Notes: generated by a model not told the origin, from the letters alone. Numbered from the stretch's first letter, positions 37,677 to 46,973 are shown. The stretch is 64,000 bases of DNA from an uncultured Ruegeria sp. (GCF_947500045.1 NZ_CANMQQ010000009.1:113815-177814), one strand, 5' to 3'. A program made the numbers and translations.

Positions 37677-37698
37677 TTATTGACTGGCCAGTCAATAA
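37677..37698. promoter_or_regulatory. Operator-like 22-bp palindrome upstream of betB (probable BetI site)
   Basis: TTATTGACTGGCCAGTCAATAA is a perfect 22-base palindrome 71 bases before the betB start. It overlaps a -35 TTGACT with TATAAA at 37701-37706 as a -10 (15-base spacer). Its length, symmetry and half-site TTGACT fit TetR-family BetI operators, which repress choline-to-betaine genes. No betI is present in the window. Confidence 0.6.
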
Positions 37699-37768
37699 AA
37701 TATAAACCGGCCCGCACCGCACAGTGTTCCCTTGGCAAGCGGGGATTTCGGAACAGAAAGGACTCGGC

Positions 37769-39223
37769 ATGAAGTTTCAGCCAAAGGCCAGCCACTTTAT
37801 CAACGGCGAATATGTTGAAGACACGAATGGCGCACCTATCGACGTAATCTACCCAGCGACTGGCGAAGTCATCGCGCGACTGCATTCTGCTACGCCAGCA
37901 ATCGTCGAAAAGGCTCTAAACAGCGCCAAAACAGCTCAAGCGGCCTGGGCCGCCATGTCGGGGACCGAACGGGGCCGGGTATTGCGGCGCGCCGCCGACA
38001 TCATGCGCGAACGTAACCGTGAGCTTTCAATCATCGAAACACATGACACGGGTAAACCTTTGCAGGAAACGCTGGTATCCGATGCGACCAGCGGCGCGGA
38101 TGCGCTGGAATATTTCGGTGGTCTGGCCGCGTCGCTAACAGGTGAGCATATACCCTTGGGCGGCGGTGATTTCGTTTATACCATCCGCGAGGCACTGGGC
38201 GTCTGCGTGGGCATCGGCGCGTGGAACTACCCGACGCAGATCGCGTGCTGGAAGGGTGCGCCCGCGTTGGCTTGTGGAAATACGATGGTCTTCAAACCGT
38301 CCGAGACCACTCCGCTATCGGCATTGCAGGTAGCCGAGATCCTGATCGAGGCCGGGGCGCCCAAAGGCGTTTACAATGTGATTCAGGGTTACGGAGACGT
38401 CGGCGCCAGCCTGGTCACTGACCGGCGTGTGGCCAAAGTCTCGTTGACAGGCTCGGTTCCAACGGGTCGCAAAGTGTATGCGGCCGCGGCTGATGGCATG
38501 AAACATGTCACCATGGAGTTGGGCGGCAAGTCCCCGATGATCGTGTTCGACGATGCAAATATCGAAAACGCCGTGTCGGGTGCAATTTTGGGCAATTTCT
38601 ATTCCTCGGGGCAGGTGTGCTCCAACGGCACGCGGGTGTTTGTCCAAAAGGGTATCAAGGAAGCGTTCCTAGCACGCTTGTCCGAACGCCTCGCCGCTGC
38701 GAAGATCGGCGATCCGATGGATGAGGAAGTAAACTTTGGCCCGATGGTCAGCGAAAACCAGATGAATATCGCGCTTGGCTATGTCGAAAAAGGCACGGCC
38801 GAAGGCGCACGATTGATTTATGGCGGCGAACAAGTCGAAAGTGATGGTTTCTACATGCAGCCCACGGTCTTTGCCGACGTCAGTGATGACATGGCAATCG
38901 CGCGCGAAGAGATTTTTGGACCGGTGATGTCGGTTCTCGATTTCGATACCGAAGAAGAGGTCCTGGCCCGCGCCAACGATACCGAGTTCGGTCTGGCTGC
39001 TGGTGTCTTTACCAACGATTTGACCCGCGCACACCGCATTGTGGCTGGATTCGAGGCAGGGACTTGTTACATCAATACCTACAATCTCGCTCCGGTCGAG
39101 GCACCATTCGGTGGATCAAAAATGTCTGGCGTAGGGCGCGAGAATTCGAAACTTGCAATTAATCACTTCAGTGAGATGAAAACCGTCTATGTCTCGATGA
39201 ATGATGTCGATGCGCCTTACTGA
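37769..39223 (+). CDS. betB: Betaine-aldehyde dehydrogenase
   Basis: 484 residues. ALDH superfamily with catalytic Glu in [13 protein letters not shown] and nucleophilic Cys in [14 protein letters not shown]. The N-terminus ([26 protein letters not shown]) and the [20 protein letters not shown] stretch are BetB-like. Oxidises betaine aldehyde to glycine betaine, an osmoprotectant. ATG at 37769 is preceded by AAAGGA; upstream in-frame start is less well placed. The usual partners betA, betC and betI are not adjacent. A palindrome upstream suggests choline-responsive control. Confidence 0.92.
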   Translation: MKFQPKASHFINGEYVEDTNGAPIDVIYPATGEVIARLHSATPAIVEKALNSAKTAQAAWAAMSGTERGRVLRRAADIMRERNRELSIIETHDTGKPLQETLVSDATSGADALEYFGGLAASLTGEHIPLGGGDFVYTIREALGVCVGIGAWNYPTQIACWKGAPALACGNTMVFKPSETTPLSALQVAEILIEAGAPKGVYNVIQGYGDVGASLVTDRRVAKVSLTGSVPTGRKVYAAAADGMKHVTMELGGKSPMIVFDDANIENAVSGAILGNFYSSGQVCSNGTRVFVQKGIKEAFLARLSERLAAAKIGDPMDEEVNFGPMVSENQMNIALGYVEKGTAEGARLIYGGEQVESDGFYMQPTVFADVSDDMAIAREEIFGPVMSVLDFDTEEEVLARANDTEFGLAAGVFTNDLTRAHRIVAGFEAGTCYINTYNLAPVEAPFGGSKMSGVGRENSKLAINHFSEMKTVYVSMNDVDAPY

Positions 39224-39769
39224 TTAAAACCCACGCACTGGTGGTTGTGATCGGCGGTTGTTCGATCTTCAACTATCTGCACAGTCGGGTTGCTAGCCTG
39301 GCGCTGACCTTTGTTGGATAGGCCTTGCTTGACGCCGTTGATTTCTGGGCGTGGCAGGGCTGCGGGTGACTTCAGCATCTAATAAGCGGCTCACGGTGCT
39401 TAACCTTTCTGGGTCGATATTGACCGGGTCGGGCCAATCGATAAGAAACCCTCAATCACTACCGTCGCTGGGTCTATGCCTCTATCGACCGAGTCCGGAT
39501 GTTAACGCTTGGATGTGAACTGTCGCATTCGCAAAGCAAGTTTTCTGATACCCACGCCACTTAGCCCGACACCGACAAGGAAGGCGGACATAGGCCGAAA
39601 TCGATACCTTTGTTGGAACAGAGTCCCTTTCAGACGATTTCCATGCCTGCGGAATTCGGGAGCTTACCCAGAACCAGTGGTGGAGGTCTCCTGTGTTGAC
39701 CAACAAAGTAGAACAAAAGAGCCCGTCCACAACGGGTTGAACCCGGAGGTTCCTTTACCCGACTGCCAA
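39224..39769. other. Gene-poor intergenic segment of about 550 bp
   Basis: No gene with a family match or believable ribosome-binding site. A short forward stretch near 39230-39322 translates as VVVIGGCSIFNYLHSRVASLALTFVG then stops, possibly the decayed end of a membrane protein. An 82-codon minus-strand frame (39482-39730) shows no recognisable composition or motif. A small inverted repeat CGGGTT/AACCCG lies at 39733-39745. It separates betB from the flagellar island and looks like eroded sequence. Confidence 0.5.
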
Positions 39770-41917
39770 TCAATTCAATTCGCCCATGTGTACGATCTCA
39801 AACATATCGGCGATCTGTGCCCGCGCGCTGGCGCTTTCCATTAGCAGTTTATTGGCATCAGCCAGAGGCCTGTCCAATTGCCGATCCACTGGTCGTTCTA
39901 ATGATATATTGATCCGGGATAGATCGGTGAAAGCATTCGTAGACTCCGTGTCTACACCATTGGATCCGGCCAGCCAGGAAAGACGATCCGCTGCCTTGGT
40001 CTTGCCAATCTCTCGGAACATGTCGGCTGCTGCATCATAGTTCTGCGCTTGCATCAAGGCTTGTGCGCGCAATGTCCGAGCGGCTTCTGAGGAATCATTG
40101 GCCAATTCCAACAAGGCCTGACGAGGGCGGTCGTTCAACATCGCAGTGCGCGCCCGAATCCGTGCACGTTCAGCCGTCTGGGTTTGGTCGTGCGGGCGAT
40201 TTGTTAGTTCATAGGCGGGGGTCGAGAACCCCAGATCGACCAGTCTTTCGGCCAAAGACGTCGCGGTCTCAACTGTCAGAACATCACGTGTTTTGACCTT
40301 CAGCCCCAAGACGTACCGCAGAAAAGTGATGTCATCTGCCCGCTCTGCAAGGAGGTGCAGAATTTGGTTTCGCGTGCGCTGCCAATCCAGATCGTCCGGC
40401 GCGCTTTCGATTTGCCGCAATGCGTCGTCAAACCCCTGAGACATGGCCAGCGCCAGCACGTGACTGCGTGCCATCATCGGGCCAAGCTCAGACTTTCTGA
40501 GTTCACGTGCATACCCTGCCGCCAGATCCAGATCGCCCGGCGATATTGCCCCTCGGTCGGACCATCTTTTTTCGATCAGCCGCGCCAGAGCCAGAGGTGC
40601 CTCCTGTGCAGCGTTCGGCGCTGTTGTGACCTCGACCAACAGCGTTTCCGCAGTGTCGGCGTTTCCTGCCGCGTCCGCTATTGTCGCTTTGGCAAGTGTC
40701 ATATCAGCTGTGTCGGTTACCAATATTCTTTCGACCGAGCGCAGGATTCGCCGAGACGCTTCCAGCTTGCCTGCGGCAACCAGTACATCCGCTAGCATAG
40801 GGCCGAGTTGCCGCCTCAGATGCTTGGGAAACCGGCTAAATGTCTGTTCAATAGCGTTCAACCGTGCATCTGGGTGTAGTTTACCTTCGGTCAGAAGCGC
40901 CCATAGCGCAGCAGATCCCTCGCAGCTTTGTTGGTCTGCAAAAGGGTTGGGCTCAGGCAAAATCAGACCATCCAGTGTAGACGCCATAACCAAAATACGG
41001 CTCTCTTCTACGGTGGCATCCGGCAGCAGATTCAGCACCTGAATCGCCTCGACCCCAAACCCGTGATAGGTATATAGCTTGGCCAGTTTCAGGGCGCGCG
41101 CATGATCAATTCGATCGAATTCCTGAAAAAGCCCTGTTCGCGATGCAGCCACTTGTACAGCAAATGGATCTGAGCTTGCCCAGGTCTCAAACTCCAGCTC
41201 ACGATCAGTGACACATTCAGGTCCGGTCTTGAACTGCGGGAGCGCCAGATTTTCGAGCCCTTGCGCGTTATCCAGAACCGAAGACAGCCGCAGATTGGGC
41301 GCTGGTTGGTCTGCTTCTCGCAGAGGGCCAAAACGAGTGGAGTGTCTGCGCCCAACACCTGCTAGCGAAAGGTCAACAACCTCACGGTCGGCGCTTTGCA
41401 AAATCCGGGAAATCAACCGGTCTTCGAAATTCCGCTGGTTCAGGCGTAACAGGGGAAGTGCCAGCTCGGTGGCAGGGATGCCTTCCTGTAGGGGGGCTGG
41501 TTTTGCAAACGCAGGCGGCGGCACTGGCACCAGGTTGGCATTAGGGTCGGCAGGGGGGGTGAATTTACCCGGTGCGATGTCCACGACGACCATGGTTTGT
41601 CGATGCAGAAATGCCGTTGCAACACATTCGCAGCCAAAAGCCATTTGCAATGCCGTACCGAGTTTGGATTGACTCAGCGATTGAAGCCGATCGCCGGACA
41701 AGCGATCGAAAACGGCATTGGTATCGAAAGTGACACCTTCAATAGCGATGTTCAGGTCGGCGCCGTTTTTGCGCGTGGTCAAGGTCCATCCGGTGCCAGC
41801 AGGCACCTGTATCACAAGGCGCGTATAGCCCTCATGTTCGCCCGAGCGAACAGGCAATGTTTGCGCGGATGCGCTGGTACCGATCATGATCAGGATGAGT
41901 GTCAGTGCCCGGATCAT
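39770..41917 (-). CDS. Large exported protein of the flagellar island, unknown function
   Basis: 715 residues with a signal peptide (ALTLILIMIGTSASAQ, about 19). The N-terminal 120 residues are beta-rich, with GYTRLVIQVPAGTGWTL-like segments resembling AMIN-type domains; residues about 240-700 are helical with TPR-like periodicity (ALALAMSQGFDDALRQIE; RPRQALLELANDSSEAARTLRAQALMQAQNYDAAADMFREIG). No catalytic motif. Its start overlaps the motA stop (ATGA), so it is expressed with motility genes, suggesting an envelope role in motor assembly or peptidoglycan association. Not a family I can name. Confidence 0.75.
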   Translation of the reverse strand: MIRALTLILIMIGTSASAQTLPVRSGEHEGYTRLVIQVPAGTGWTLTTRKNGADLNIAIEGVTFDTNAVFDRLSGDRLQSLSQSKLGTALQMAFGCECVATAFLHRQTMVVVDIAPGKFTPPADPNANLVPVPPPAFAKPAPLQEGIPATELALPLLRLNQRNFEDRLISRILQSADREVVDLSLAGVGRRHSTRFGPLREADQPAPNLRLSSVLDNAQGLENLALPQFKTGPECVTDRELEFETWASSDPFAVQVAASRTGLFQEFDRIDHARALKLAKLYTYHGFGVEAIQVLNLLPDATVEESRILVMASTLDGLILPEPNPFADQQSCEGSAALWALLTEGKLHPDARLNAIEQTFSRFPKHLRRQLGPMLADVLVAAGKLEASRRILRSVERILVTDTADMTLAKATIADAAGNADTAETLLVEVTTAPNAAQEAPLALARLIEKRWSDRGAISPGDLDLAAGYARELRKSELGPMMARSHVLALAMSQGFDDALRQIESAPDDLDWQRTRNQILHLLAERADDITFLRYVLGLKVKTRDVLTVETATSLAERLVDLGFSTPAYELTNRPHDQTQTAERARIRARTAMLNDRPRQALLELANDSSEAARTLRAQALMQAQNYDAAADMFREIGKTKAADRLSWLAGSNGVDTESTNAFTDLSRINISLERPVDRQLDRPLADANKLLMESASARAQIADMFEIVHMGELN

Positions 41918-42783
41918 GCGGCCGCCTGTTTGATTTCCTTCAGGGCTTCTTCAAGCTCTGAAAAGCCGGGGCGATTGTGGGTTGGGGTGTTCTGGCGTCC
42001 AACTTCGATGCACATGGCCGCGTTGTGGTTGTGCATGTTTGCGACCAGAACCTCTTTGATCAATTGGTAAAAATGGCTGTCCTCTTCAACCACGGATTTC
42101 AGCTTGCCTGCAAAAGGCCCAACCAGACCATAAGCCAGAAACACGCCCAGAAACGTGCCGACCAATGCACCGCCGATCAGTTTACCCAGCACTTCCGGTG
42201 GCTGATCGATCGAGCCCATGGTCTTGATCACGCCCAAAACCGCGGCCACGATGCCAAGGGCAGGCAAGCCGTCGGCCACGGTCTGCAATGCATGGCTGGA
42301 GTGCATGGCGTGATGGAAATTCGCCTCCATCCGCTTATCCAGAACCTCTTCGACTTGGTGCGGATCGTCATAATTCATCGCTGCCGAGCGCATGGTATCG
42401 CAAATTAGGTCCACTGCTTCCTTGTCGGATCGAATCTTGGGGTAAGCAGAAAAAAGTGATGAGCTTTCAGGCTCTTCAATATGTTGTTCCAGCTCGACCG
42501 GGTTGGCCCGCGCGATCCGGATCAACGAAAAGAGAAGGCACAGCAGGTCGCGATAATCTTCGGGCTTCCATTTCGGCCCTTTGAAGACTTTGCCGATGTC
42601 TTTTACGGTGTGTTTGACACCACCCATATCGTTGCTGATCAGAAAGGCGCCGACGGCGGCCCCTCCGATCATCATCATCTCAAAAGGCAATGATTTCATG
42701 ATGATGGTCATCTTTCCACCTGCGGCCAGATAGCCGCCGAACACCATGACAAAGATAGTGGCAATTCCGATGAGTCCGATCAT
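41914..42783 (-). CDS. motA: Flagellar motor stator protein MotA
   Basis: 289 residues with four membrane helices: two at the N-terminus (IGIATIFVMVFGGYLAAGG, MMMIGGAAVGAFLIS) and two after the cytoplasmic domain (VADGLPALGIVAAVLGVIKTM; LIGGALVGTFLGVFLAYGLVGP). The cytoplasmic stretch with RANPVELEQHIEEPE carries the charged residues that contact FliG. Forms the proton channel with MotB. No motB is next to it, so MotB must be encoded elsewhere. Confidence 0.96.
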   Translation of the reverse strand: MIGLIGIATIFVMVFGGYLAAGGKMTIIMKSLPFEMMMIGGAAVGAFLISNDMGGVKHTVKDIGKVFKGPKWKPEDYRDLLCLLFSLIRIARANPVELEQHIEEPESSSLFSAYPKIRSDKEAVDLICDTMRSAAMNYDDPHQVEEVLDKRMEANFHHAMHSSHALQTVADGLPALGIVAAVLGVIKTMGSIDQPPEVLGKLIGGALVGTFLGVFLAYGLVGPFAGKLKSVVEEDSHFYQLIKEVLVANMHNHNAAMCIEVGRQNTPTHNRPGFSELEEALKEIKQAAA

Positions 42784-42829
42784 GAACGATCTCCGGCGTT
42801 GGGGTTGGAGAATTGGGTGCCCAAAGGCT

Positions 42830-43423
42830 TCACTCCTGCGGGGCGTGGGCGTTGCGCCCTGCTATGATGACGCTGATCGTGTAGGCAGCCTCTGGACTGA
42901 GACCGGCCATCACATTTGCGGCGGCGTCGGGTGGCATACGTGACAGAAAACCAGCTGCAAAAACCGCATCCATAGTCTCGAATAAGGCTGCGGCATCCTT
43001 TGGTTTCATGTTTTGATAAACATCTGTCAGTTGCGTCAGATCGTTTTCAGCAGCCTTTTCGGCGATAGCAACCGTTTCCCGCAGGGATTCTTCGGCCTCC
43101 TGCAATGCAGCCAAACGGGTTTCGATGGCTTGATCTGCGATTTCCAATGCGCGTTCGCGATCCATGATTGTATTTTCCCGCTGGTTCAGCTCGTCTTCGC
43201 GGCGCAGCAATTCGGTAAGTAAAAATTGCAGGTCCGCTGGATCGGTAACCTTGTGATCTGCACCAGCCAGAGAGGTCGCGGCAGGATCTGCACCGCGCGC
43301 GAAGGCAGGCCCAGCCTCAAGCCCGACGCGGATAATGGCAGAGCCGATCATCAACAGGGAGATGATGGTCAGAACTCCTCCGCGCGCGCGTTGACCAGGC
43401 ATTTTGGGCCCGCTGCGAATCAT
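42830..43423 (-). CDS. MotE-like flagellar chaperone (MgtE N-terminal-like domain)
   Basis: 197 residues: a short N-terminal membrane segment (TIISLLMIGSAIIRVGLEAG), a long coiled coil (about 65-135, LTELLRREDELNQRENTIMDRER...), and a C-terminal domain NMKPKDAAALFETMD..FAAGFLSRMPPDAAANVMAGLSPEAA that resembles the MgtE N-terminal/FliG-like fold. This is the layout of MotE, a periplasmic MotC chaperone in rhizobia, and of FliG-associated proteins in other alphaproteobacteria. Start overlaps the upstream gene's stop (ATGA). Confidence 0.8.
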   Translation of the reverse strand: MIRSGPKMPGQRARGGVLTIISLLMIGSAIIRVGLEAGPAFARGADPAATSLAGADHKVTDPADLQFLLTELLRREDELNQRENTIMDRERALEIADQAIETRLAALQEAEESLRETVAIAEKAAENDLTQLTDVYQNMKPKDAAALFETMDAVFAAGFLSRMPPDAAANVMAGLSPEAAYTISVIIAGRNAHAPQE

Positions 43424-43884
43424 TGGGCATCTCCAACAGGCGGTGCTGCATGGCGAAAGAACATCAAACCTTCGGGTTTCTTTTCAATCTGCTTTGGTTC
43501 GGACCCTGACGTCTCAGCGATGAGTTCTTCGGCCACCTCTTCCGCAGACTCCTCCTGCGGAGGTTCCGCAGGCGCTTTACTGTTTGCAGGTTCTTCCTGA
43601 ACGACGTCGTGCATTGACGCCATCATCAGTTCCAGCCGCTGAGCGACCGTTTCGGCCCGCTCGGTCAACGCCTGCAGGGCGACCCCGGACTCGTCCGAAG
43701 ATTGTCGAGCGTCATCAAGGGAATTTCGTAATTCTTCCGCCTGTGCAGAAAGAACGGAAACCGCGCCGCCCACACCCTTTTCGAGATCGGTAAATCGCCG
43801 CAGACGACGCGCAAGAATGAAACAGTACAGTCCCGCCCCAAGCGCACCTGCGACCAGCAGTATATCAGCAATCAGCTCCACCAT
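43420..43884 (-). CDS. DUF6468-like flagellar-cluster protein
   Basis: 154 residues: one N-terminal transmembrane helix (LIADILLVAGALGAGLYCFILARRL), a coiled-coil stretch (LEKGVGGAVSVLSAQAEELRNSLDDARQSS), and an acidic Glu/Pro-rich tail. Same arrangement as the DUF6468 proteins found in alphaproteobacterial flagellar clusters next to fliL and motA. Function not known; probably a membrane-anchored accessory. Coupled with the MotE-like gene by ATGA and 6 bases downstream of fliL. Confidence 0.7.
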   Translation of the reverse strand: MVELIADILLVAGALGAGLYCFILARRLRRFTDLEKGVGGAVSVLSAQAEELRNSLDDARQSSDESGVALQALTERAETVAQRLELMMASMHDVVQEEPANSKAPAEPPQEESAEEVAEELIAETSGSEPKQIEKKPEGLMFFRHAAPPVGDAQ

Positions 43885-43890
43885 CGCCTC

Positions 43891-44388
43891 CTAGTTCAAT
43901 ACGAATTCCATCACCAGAACGTCGCGTACGCGGCCTTCGCCCACGACAATTCCGATGCGTCGCAACAGGTGTCCACGGATGCGCATCAAGGCCAGCGAAT
44001 CTTCGAGATCGGTCAGTTCGACCGCGCGCAGATAGCTGTTCAAAACATCCATGATTCGCGGCTGCATTTTTTCGACATCGGCGACATAGTCCGCATTCAC
44101 CTCAAGCTGAGCGTGGAATTTCAGATGCCGCGAATCACCTGTTTTGACCGAGACGATCACCGGGGGAAGATCGACAAAGGCCACCTCAGGCAGTGCTTTC
44201 GCTGGTTTGTCACCGCTTTTCTTTTCAGCCTCTTTCATGATTGCCCCCCCACCGAAGGGCAGTAGGCCAGACGCGGTTATGAAATAGCCGCCAACCCCGC
44301 CTGCAATGGCCAGAATCAGCCCAAGTAGCAGGCCCTTTTTTCCTGATTTCTTAGGGGCTTCCGCCTCATCCGCTGTAGCGTCAGTCAT
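43891..44388 (-). CDS. fliL: Flagellar basal-body-associated protein FliL
   Basis: About 165 residues: short basic cytoplasmic tail, single transmembrane helix (GLLLGLILAIAGGVGGYFI), and a periplasmic FliL domain (VAFVDLPPVIVSVKTGDSRHLKFHAQLEV ... MQPRIMDVLNSYLRAVELTDLEDSLALMRIRGHLLRRI). FliL encircles and supports the stator. The frame is open to 44421, but GAGGG close to the ATG at 44388 favours the shorter start. Divergent from fliF, with a CtrA-like box between them. Confidence 0.93.
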   Translation of the reverse strand: MTDATADEAEAPKKSGKKGLLLGLILAIAGGVGGYFITASGLLPFGGGAIMKEAEKKSGDKPAKALPEVAFVDLPPVIVSVKTGDSRHLKFHAQLEVNADYVADVEKMQPRIMDVLNSYLRAVELTDLEDSLALMRIRGHLLRRIGIVVGEGRVRDVLVMEFVLN

Positions 44389-44434
44389 GCCGCCCTCATC
44401 AATCCGTTCGACACCTGTCATAACCCCACAGGGA

Positions 44435-44449
44435 CTAACCGATTGTTAA
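44435..44449. promoter_or_regulatory. CtrA-like box between fliL and fliF
   Basis: CTAA-CCGATTG-TTAA differs from the alphaproteobacterial CtrA consensus TTAA-N7-TTAA at one position. It lies in the 119-bp divergent spacer, 59 bases before fliF and 47 before fliL. CtrA control of motility genes is established in Rhodobacterales; the site itself is only a motif match. Confidence 0.4.
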
Positions 44450-44507
44450 GGGCAATCGTCCAAACAGGGGCTGAGCCGAGCAGAATGTCGGTGAGTCGGA
44501 GGTAAGC

Positions 44508-46097
44508 GTGCAGCAGATCGGAACTGTTTGGGCAAGTTTGGACAGGCGCAAACAAATTATTGTGGCCGGCGCAGTGGCGCTGGTGTTTCTGGGTGTGCTG
44601 GCGATGTCACGTATCGTGACGGCACCTTCCATGACGTTGCTCTATGCGGGGCTCGAAAGTGGGGCGGCAGGCGATATTGTGCGTTCGCTGGATCAGCGCG
44701 GCGTTGCGTATGAGATACGTGGCGGCTCGATTTATGTAGCAGACGCGCAACGGGATGAGTTGCGCATGACACTGGCCAGCGAAGGCCTGCCTGCAAACGG
44801 CAATCGTGGGTACGAATTGTTGGATACGCTCAGCGGATTTGGCACCACATCACAGATGTTTGACGCCGCCTATTGGCGGGCAAAAGAAGGTGAGCTGGCC
44901 CGGACGATCGTGGGCGGCCCATATGTCAGCCAGGCCCGCGTACACATCGCCAATGGCTCGACCAATCCGTTTCAGCGCAGCGTGGCGCCGACTGCTTCGG
45001 CTTATCTGGTGCCATCGGGGGCACAGATCACTGGCGATCAGGCGAAAGCAGTTCGGTTTCTGGTGGCATCAGCCATTAGTGGGCTGGCGCCGGAAAATGT
45101 CACGGTTATCGATTCGAATGGTGCTGTGATTGGCGCGCAGGAAACCGCAGCGGCGGTGGACACGGCGGACGACAAAGCGCGTCAATTGCGTGAAAGAGTT
45201 TTGAGGCTGGTCGAGGCGCGGGTCGGTGTGGGAAACGCCGTGGTCGAGGTGAGCGTGGATACGGTAACAGAAACCGAATCCATCCGCGAGCGTCGCTTCG
45301 ATCCCAAGGGGCGCGTCGCCATCAGCACAGATGTCGAAGAGCGCTCGGATAGCGCGCGCAACCAGTCTGCGGATGTCACCGTAGCTTCCAATCTGCCGGA
45401 TGGCGACGGATCAGGTGGCGACGAATCCAATTCGAACGCCACGCAGACCCGCGAACGGGTGAATTACGAGGTATCCGAAACCGAACTTGAGGTGCATCGC
45501 GCACCGGGCGCCATCAAGCGCCTGACCGTCGCGGTGCTGGTCAATGGCGCGCGGATGGCGGACGCCGATGGCGTCGATAGTTTTGAGCCCATGCCGCAGC
45601 CTGAACTTGACGCGCTTGAGGAACTTGTTGCCTCGGCCGTTGGCTTTGATGCAGAGCGCGGGGATGTGATCACACTGAAATCACTTGACCTGCCGGTGGT
45701 TGAACCACAAGGCACGTTGGTCTCTGCGTCGATCTGGCAGAAGATACATATTGATGCCATGTCACTGATCCAGATGATGGTATTGGCGCTGGTATCCCTT
45801 GTTTTGGGTCTGTTTGTCATACGGCCAATCCTGACAAAATCTGCGGCGCCGGCGCTGTTGCCAGCAGGCACGCCGCCTGTAGCGGACGCGGCAACCTACC
45901 TCACTGGCGAAATCGCGAACACAGGCGCGCAGGACCTCCCATCGCTTACAGAACCGGCGCAATCGAATGTGCCGGCGATCGCCAGCGCGCCGGGCGAGGA
46001 TGCTGTTGATCGTCTGCGCGCCATGATTGGCGACAAACAGGAAGAAACGGTTGAGATCCTGCGCAGCTGGCTTGAGGAAGGCGAGGAGAAGGTGTGA
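44508..46097 (+). CDS. fliF: Flagellar MS-ring protein FliF
   Basis: 529 residues, near normal length. N-terminal transmembrane helix (IIVAGAVALVFLGVLAM), secretin-like ring-building motifs (MTLLYAGLESGAAGDIVRSLDQRGVAYEI; ANGNRGYELLDTLSGFGTTSQMFDAAYWRAKEGELARTI), a disordered central insert, a second helix (LIQMMVLALVSLVLGLFVI) and a C-terminal FliG-binding tail (EILRSWLEEGEEKV). GTG start preceded by GGAGG at 44498-44502. Stop overlaps the next gene. Confidence 0.95.
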   Translation: MQQIGTVWASLDRRKQIIVAGAVALVFLGVLAMSRIVTAPSMTLLYAGLESGAAGDIVRSLDQRGVAYEIRGGSIYVADAQRDELRMTLASEGLPANGNRGYELLDTLSGFGTTSQMFDAAYWRAKEGELARTIVGGPYVSQARVHIANGSTNPFQRSVAPTASAYLVPSGAQITGDQAKAVRFLVASAISGLAPENVTVIDSNGAVIGAQETAAAVDTADDKARQLRERVLRLVEARVGVGNAVVEVSVDTVTETESIRERRFDPKGRVAISTDVEERSDSARNQSADVTVASNLPDGDGSGGDESNSNATQTRERVNYEVSETELEVHRAPGAIKRLTVAVLVNGARMADADGVDSFEPMPQPELDALEELVASAVGFDAERGDVITLKSLDLPVVEPQGTLVSASIWQKIHIDAMSLIQMMVLALVSLVLGLFVIRPILTKSAAPALLPAGTPPVADAATYLTGEIANTGAQDLPSLTEPAQSNVPAIASAPGEDAVDRLRAMIGDKQEETVEILRSWLEEGEEKV

Positions 46098-46693
46098 TGT
46101 CGATTGCTCATCTCCTTGAGGATTTCACCGCTCCGGCCAGTGGTGTCGCGGTTCATCTGCTGGATGATGAAGCCCTGGAAGAGCAACGCCTTGCCGCGTT
46201 CGAGCAAGGTTATGGTGCCGGGTGGGACGACGCCATTCAGGCGCAGGAACAGGCGGGCGGGCAACTCAGTTCAGAATTGTCCGCAACCCTGTCTGATCTG
46301 TCATTTACCTATCAGGAAGCATTGACCCGCATGACACTGTCGCTGGAGCCTCTGTTCCAGAGCCTGATCCAGGTTGTTCTGCCGGAAACCGTAGAACGCA
46401 GCTTTGCCACCAGGTTGTCAGATCAACTGTGCGAGATGGCGCAGGAACAGATCGGACAGCCGATGCAACTGACGGTTCCGACGGGAACCTCCGATCAGGT
46501 CGCGGCGGCCTTACCACCGGAATTCTCACCAACTCCGCAAGTTGTCGAAGACCCGTCGCTACAGCCGGGGCAGGCGCATTTGCAAGTGGGCACCGCCCGG
46601 CGTGAGGTGGATTGCGCCGCCTTGCTTTCGTCCATTGCAGCATCTTTCGACGCCTATCTGTTTGAAGCAAAAGAGGCTTTGTCAAATGAGTGA
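46097..46693 (+). CDS. FliH-like flagellar assembly protein
   Basis: 198 residues, acidic and helical. An N-terminal segment AFEQGYGAGWDDAIQAQEQAGGQLSSELSATLSDLSF contains the G-x-x-x-G-like repeats of FliH, and the C-terminal half resembles the FliH/SctL domain (LEPLFQSLIQVVLPETVERSFATRLSDQL). FliH regulates the export ATPase FliI. FliI is not in this window. A GTG at 46094 is also possible; GAGAAGG suits the ATG at 46097. Divergent enough that the family call rests partly on position. Confidence 0.75.
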   Translation: MSIAHLLEDFTAPASGVAVHLLDDEALEEQRLAAFEQGYGAGWDDAIQAQEQAGGQLSSELSATLSDLSFTYQEALTRMTLSLEPLFQSLIQVVLPETVERSFATRLSDQLCEMAQEQIGQPMQLTVPTGTSDQVAAALPPEFSPTPQVVEDPSLQPGQAHLQVGTARREVDCAALLSSIAASFDAYLFEAKEALSNE

Positions 46694-46973
46694 CCCCCAA
46701 CTTCCTAAATCCGAAAAACCAAATCCGTTCGAAGCTGTTCCGATTGAAGTCACCGTTTCGGTCGGCCGGGCACGGCCACTAATTCGTGACCTGCTGAATA
46801 TGGGTGAAAACGCAGTGCTGACTTTGGATAAGCGGATTGAAGACCCGGTTGACCTCTATGTCGGGGACCAATTGGTCGCACGCGGGCTACTTGAAGAACT
46901 GGAGGGTGACCAGGCTGGACAGTTGGCTGTACGTCTGACCGAAATCTCGGACCTGCAGAACGGGATCGGATAA
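46686..46973 (+). CDS. fliN: Flagellar motor switch protein FliN (short form)
   Basis: About 95 residues comprising just the C-terminal SpoA domain: VPIEVTVSVGRARPLIRDLLNMGENAVLTLDKRIEDPVDLYVGDQLVARGLLEEL, typical FliN. The first ATG of a longer open frame lies inside fliH; ATG at 46686 overlaps the fliH stop by 8 bases. Forms the C-ring with FliG and FliM, neither of which is encoded here. Confidence 0.92.
   Translation: MSDPQLPKSEKPNPFEAVPIEVTVSVGRARPLIRDLLNMGENAVLTLDKRIEDPVDLYVGDQLVARGLLEELEGDQAGQLAVRLTEISDLQNGIG

Noticed and set aside
39482..39730. 82-codon minus-strand frame in the gene-poor segment
   Set aside because: No ribosome-binding site, motif or recognisable composition; likely chance.
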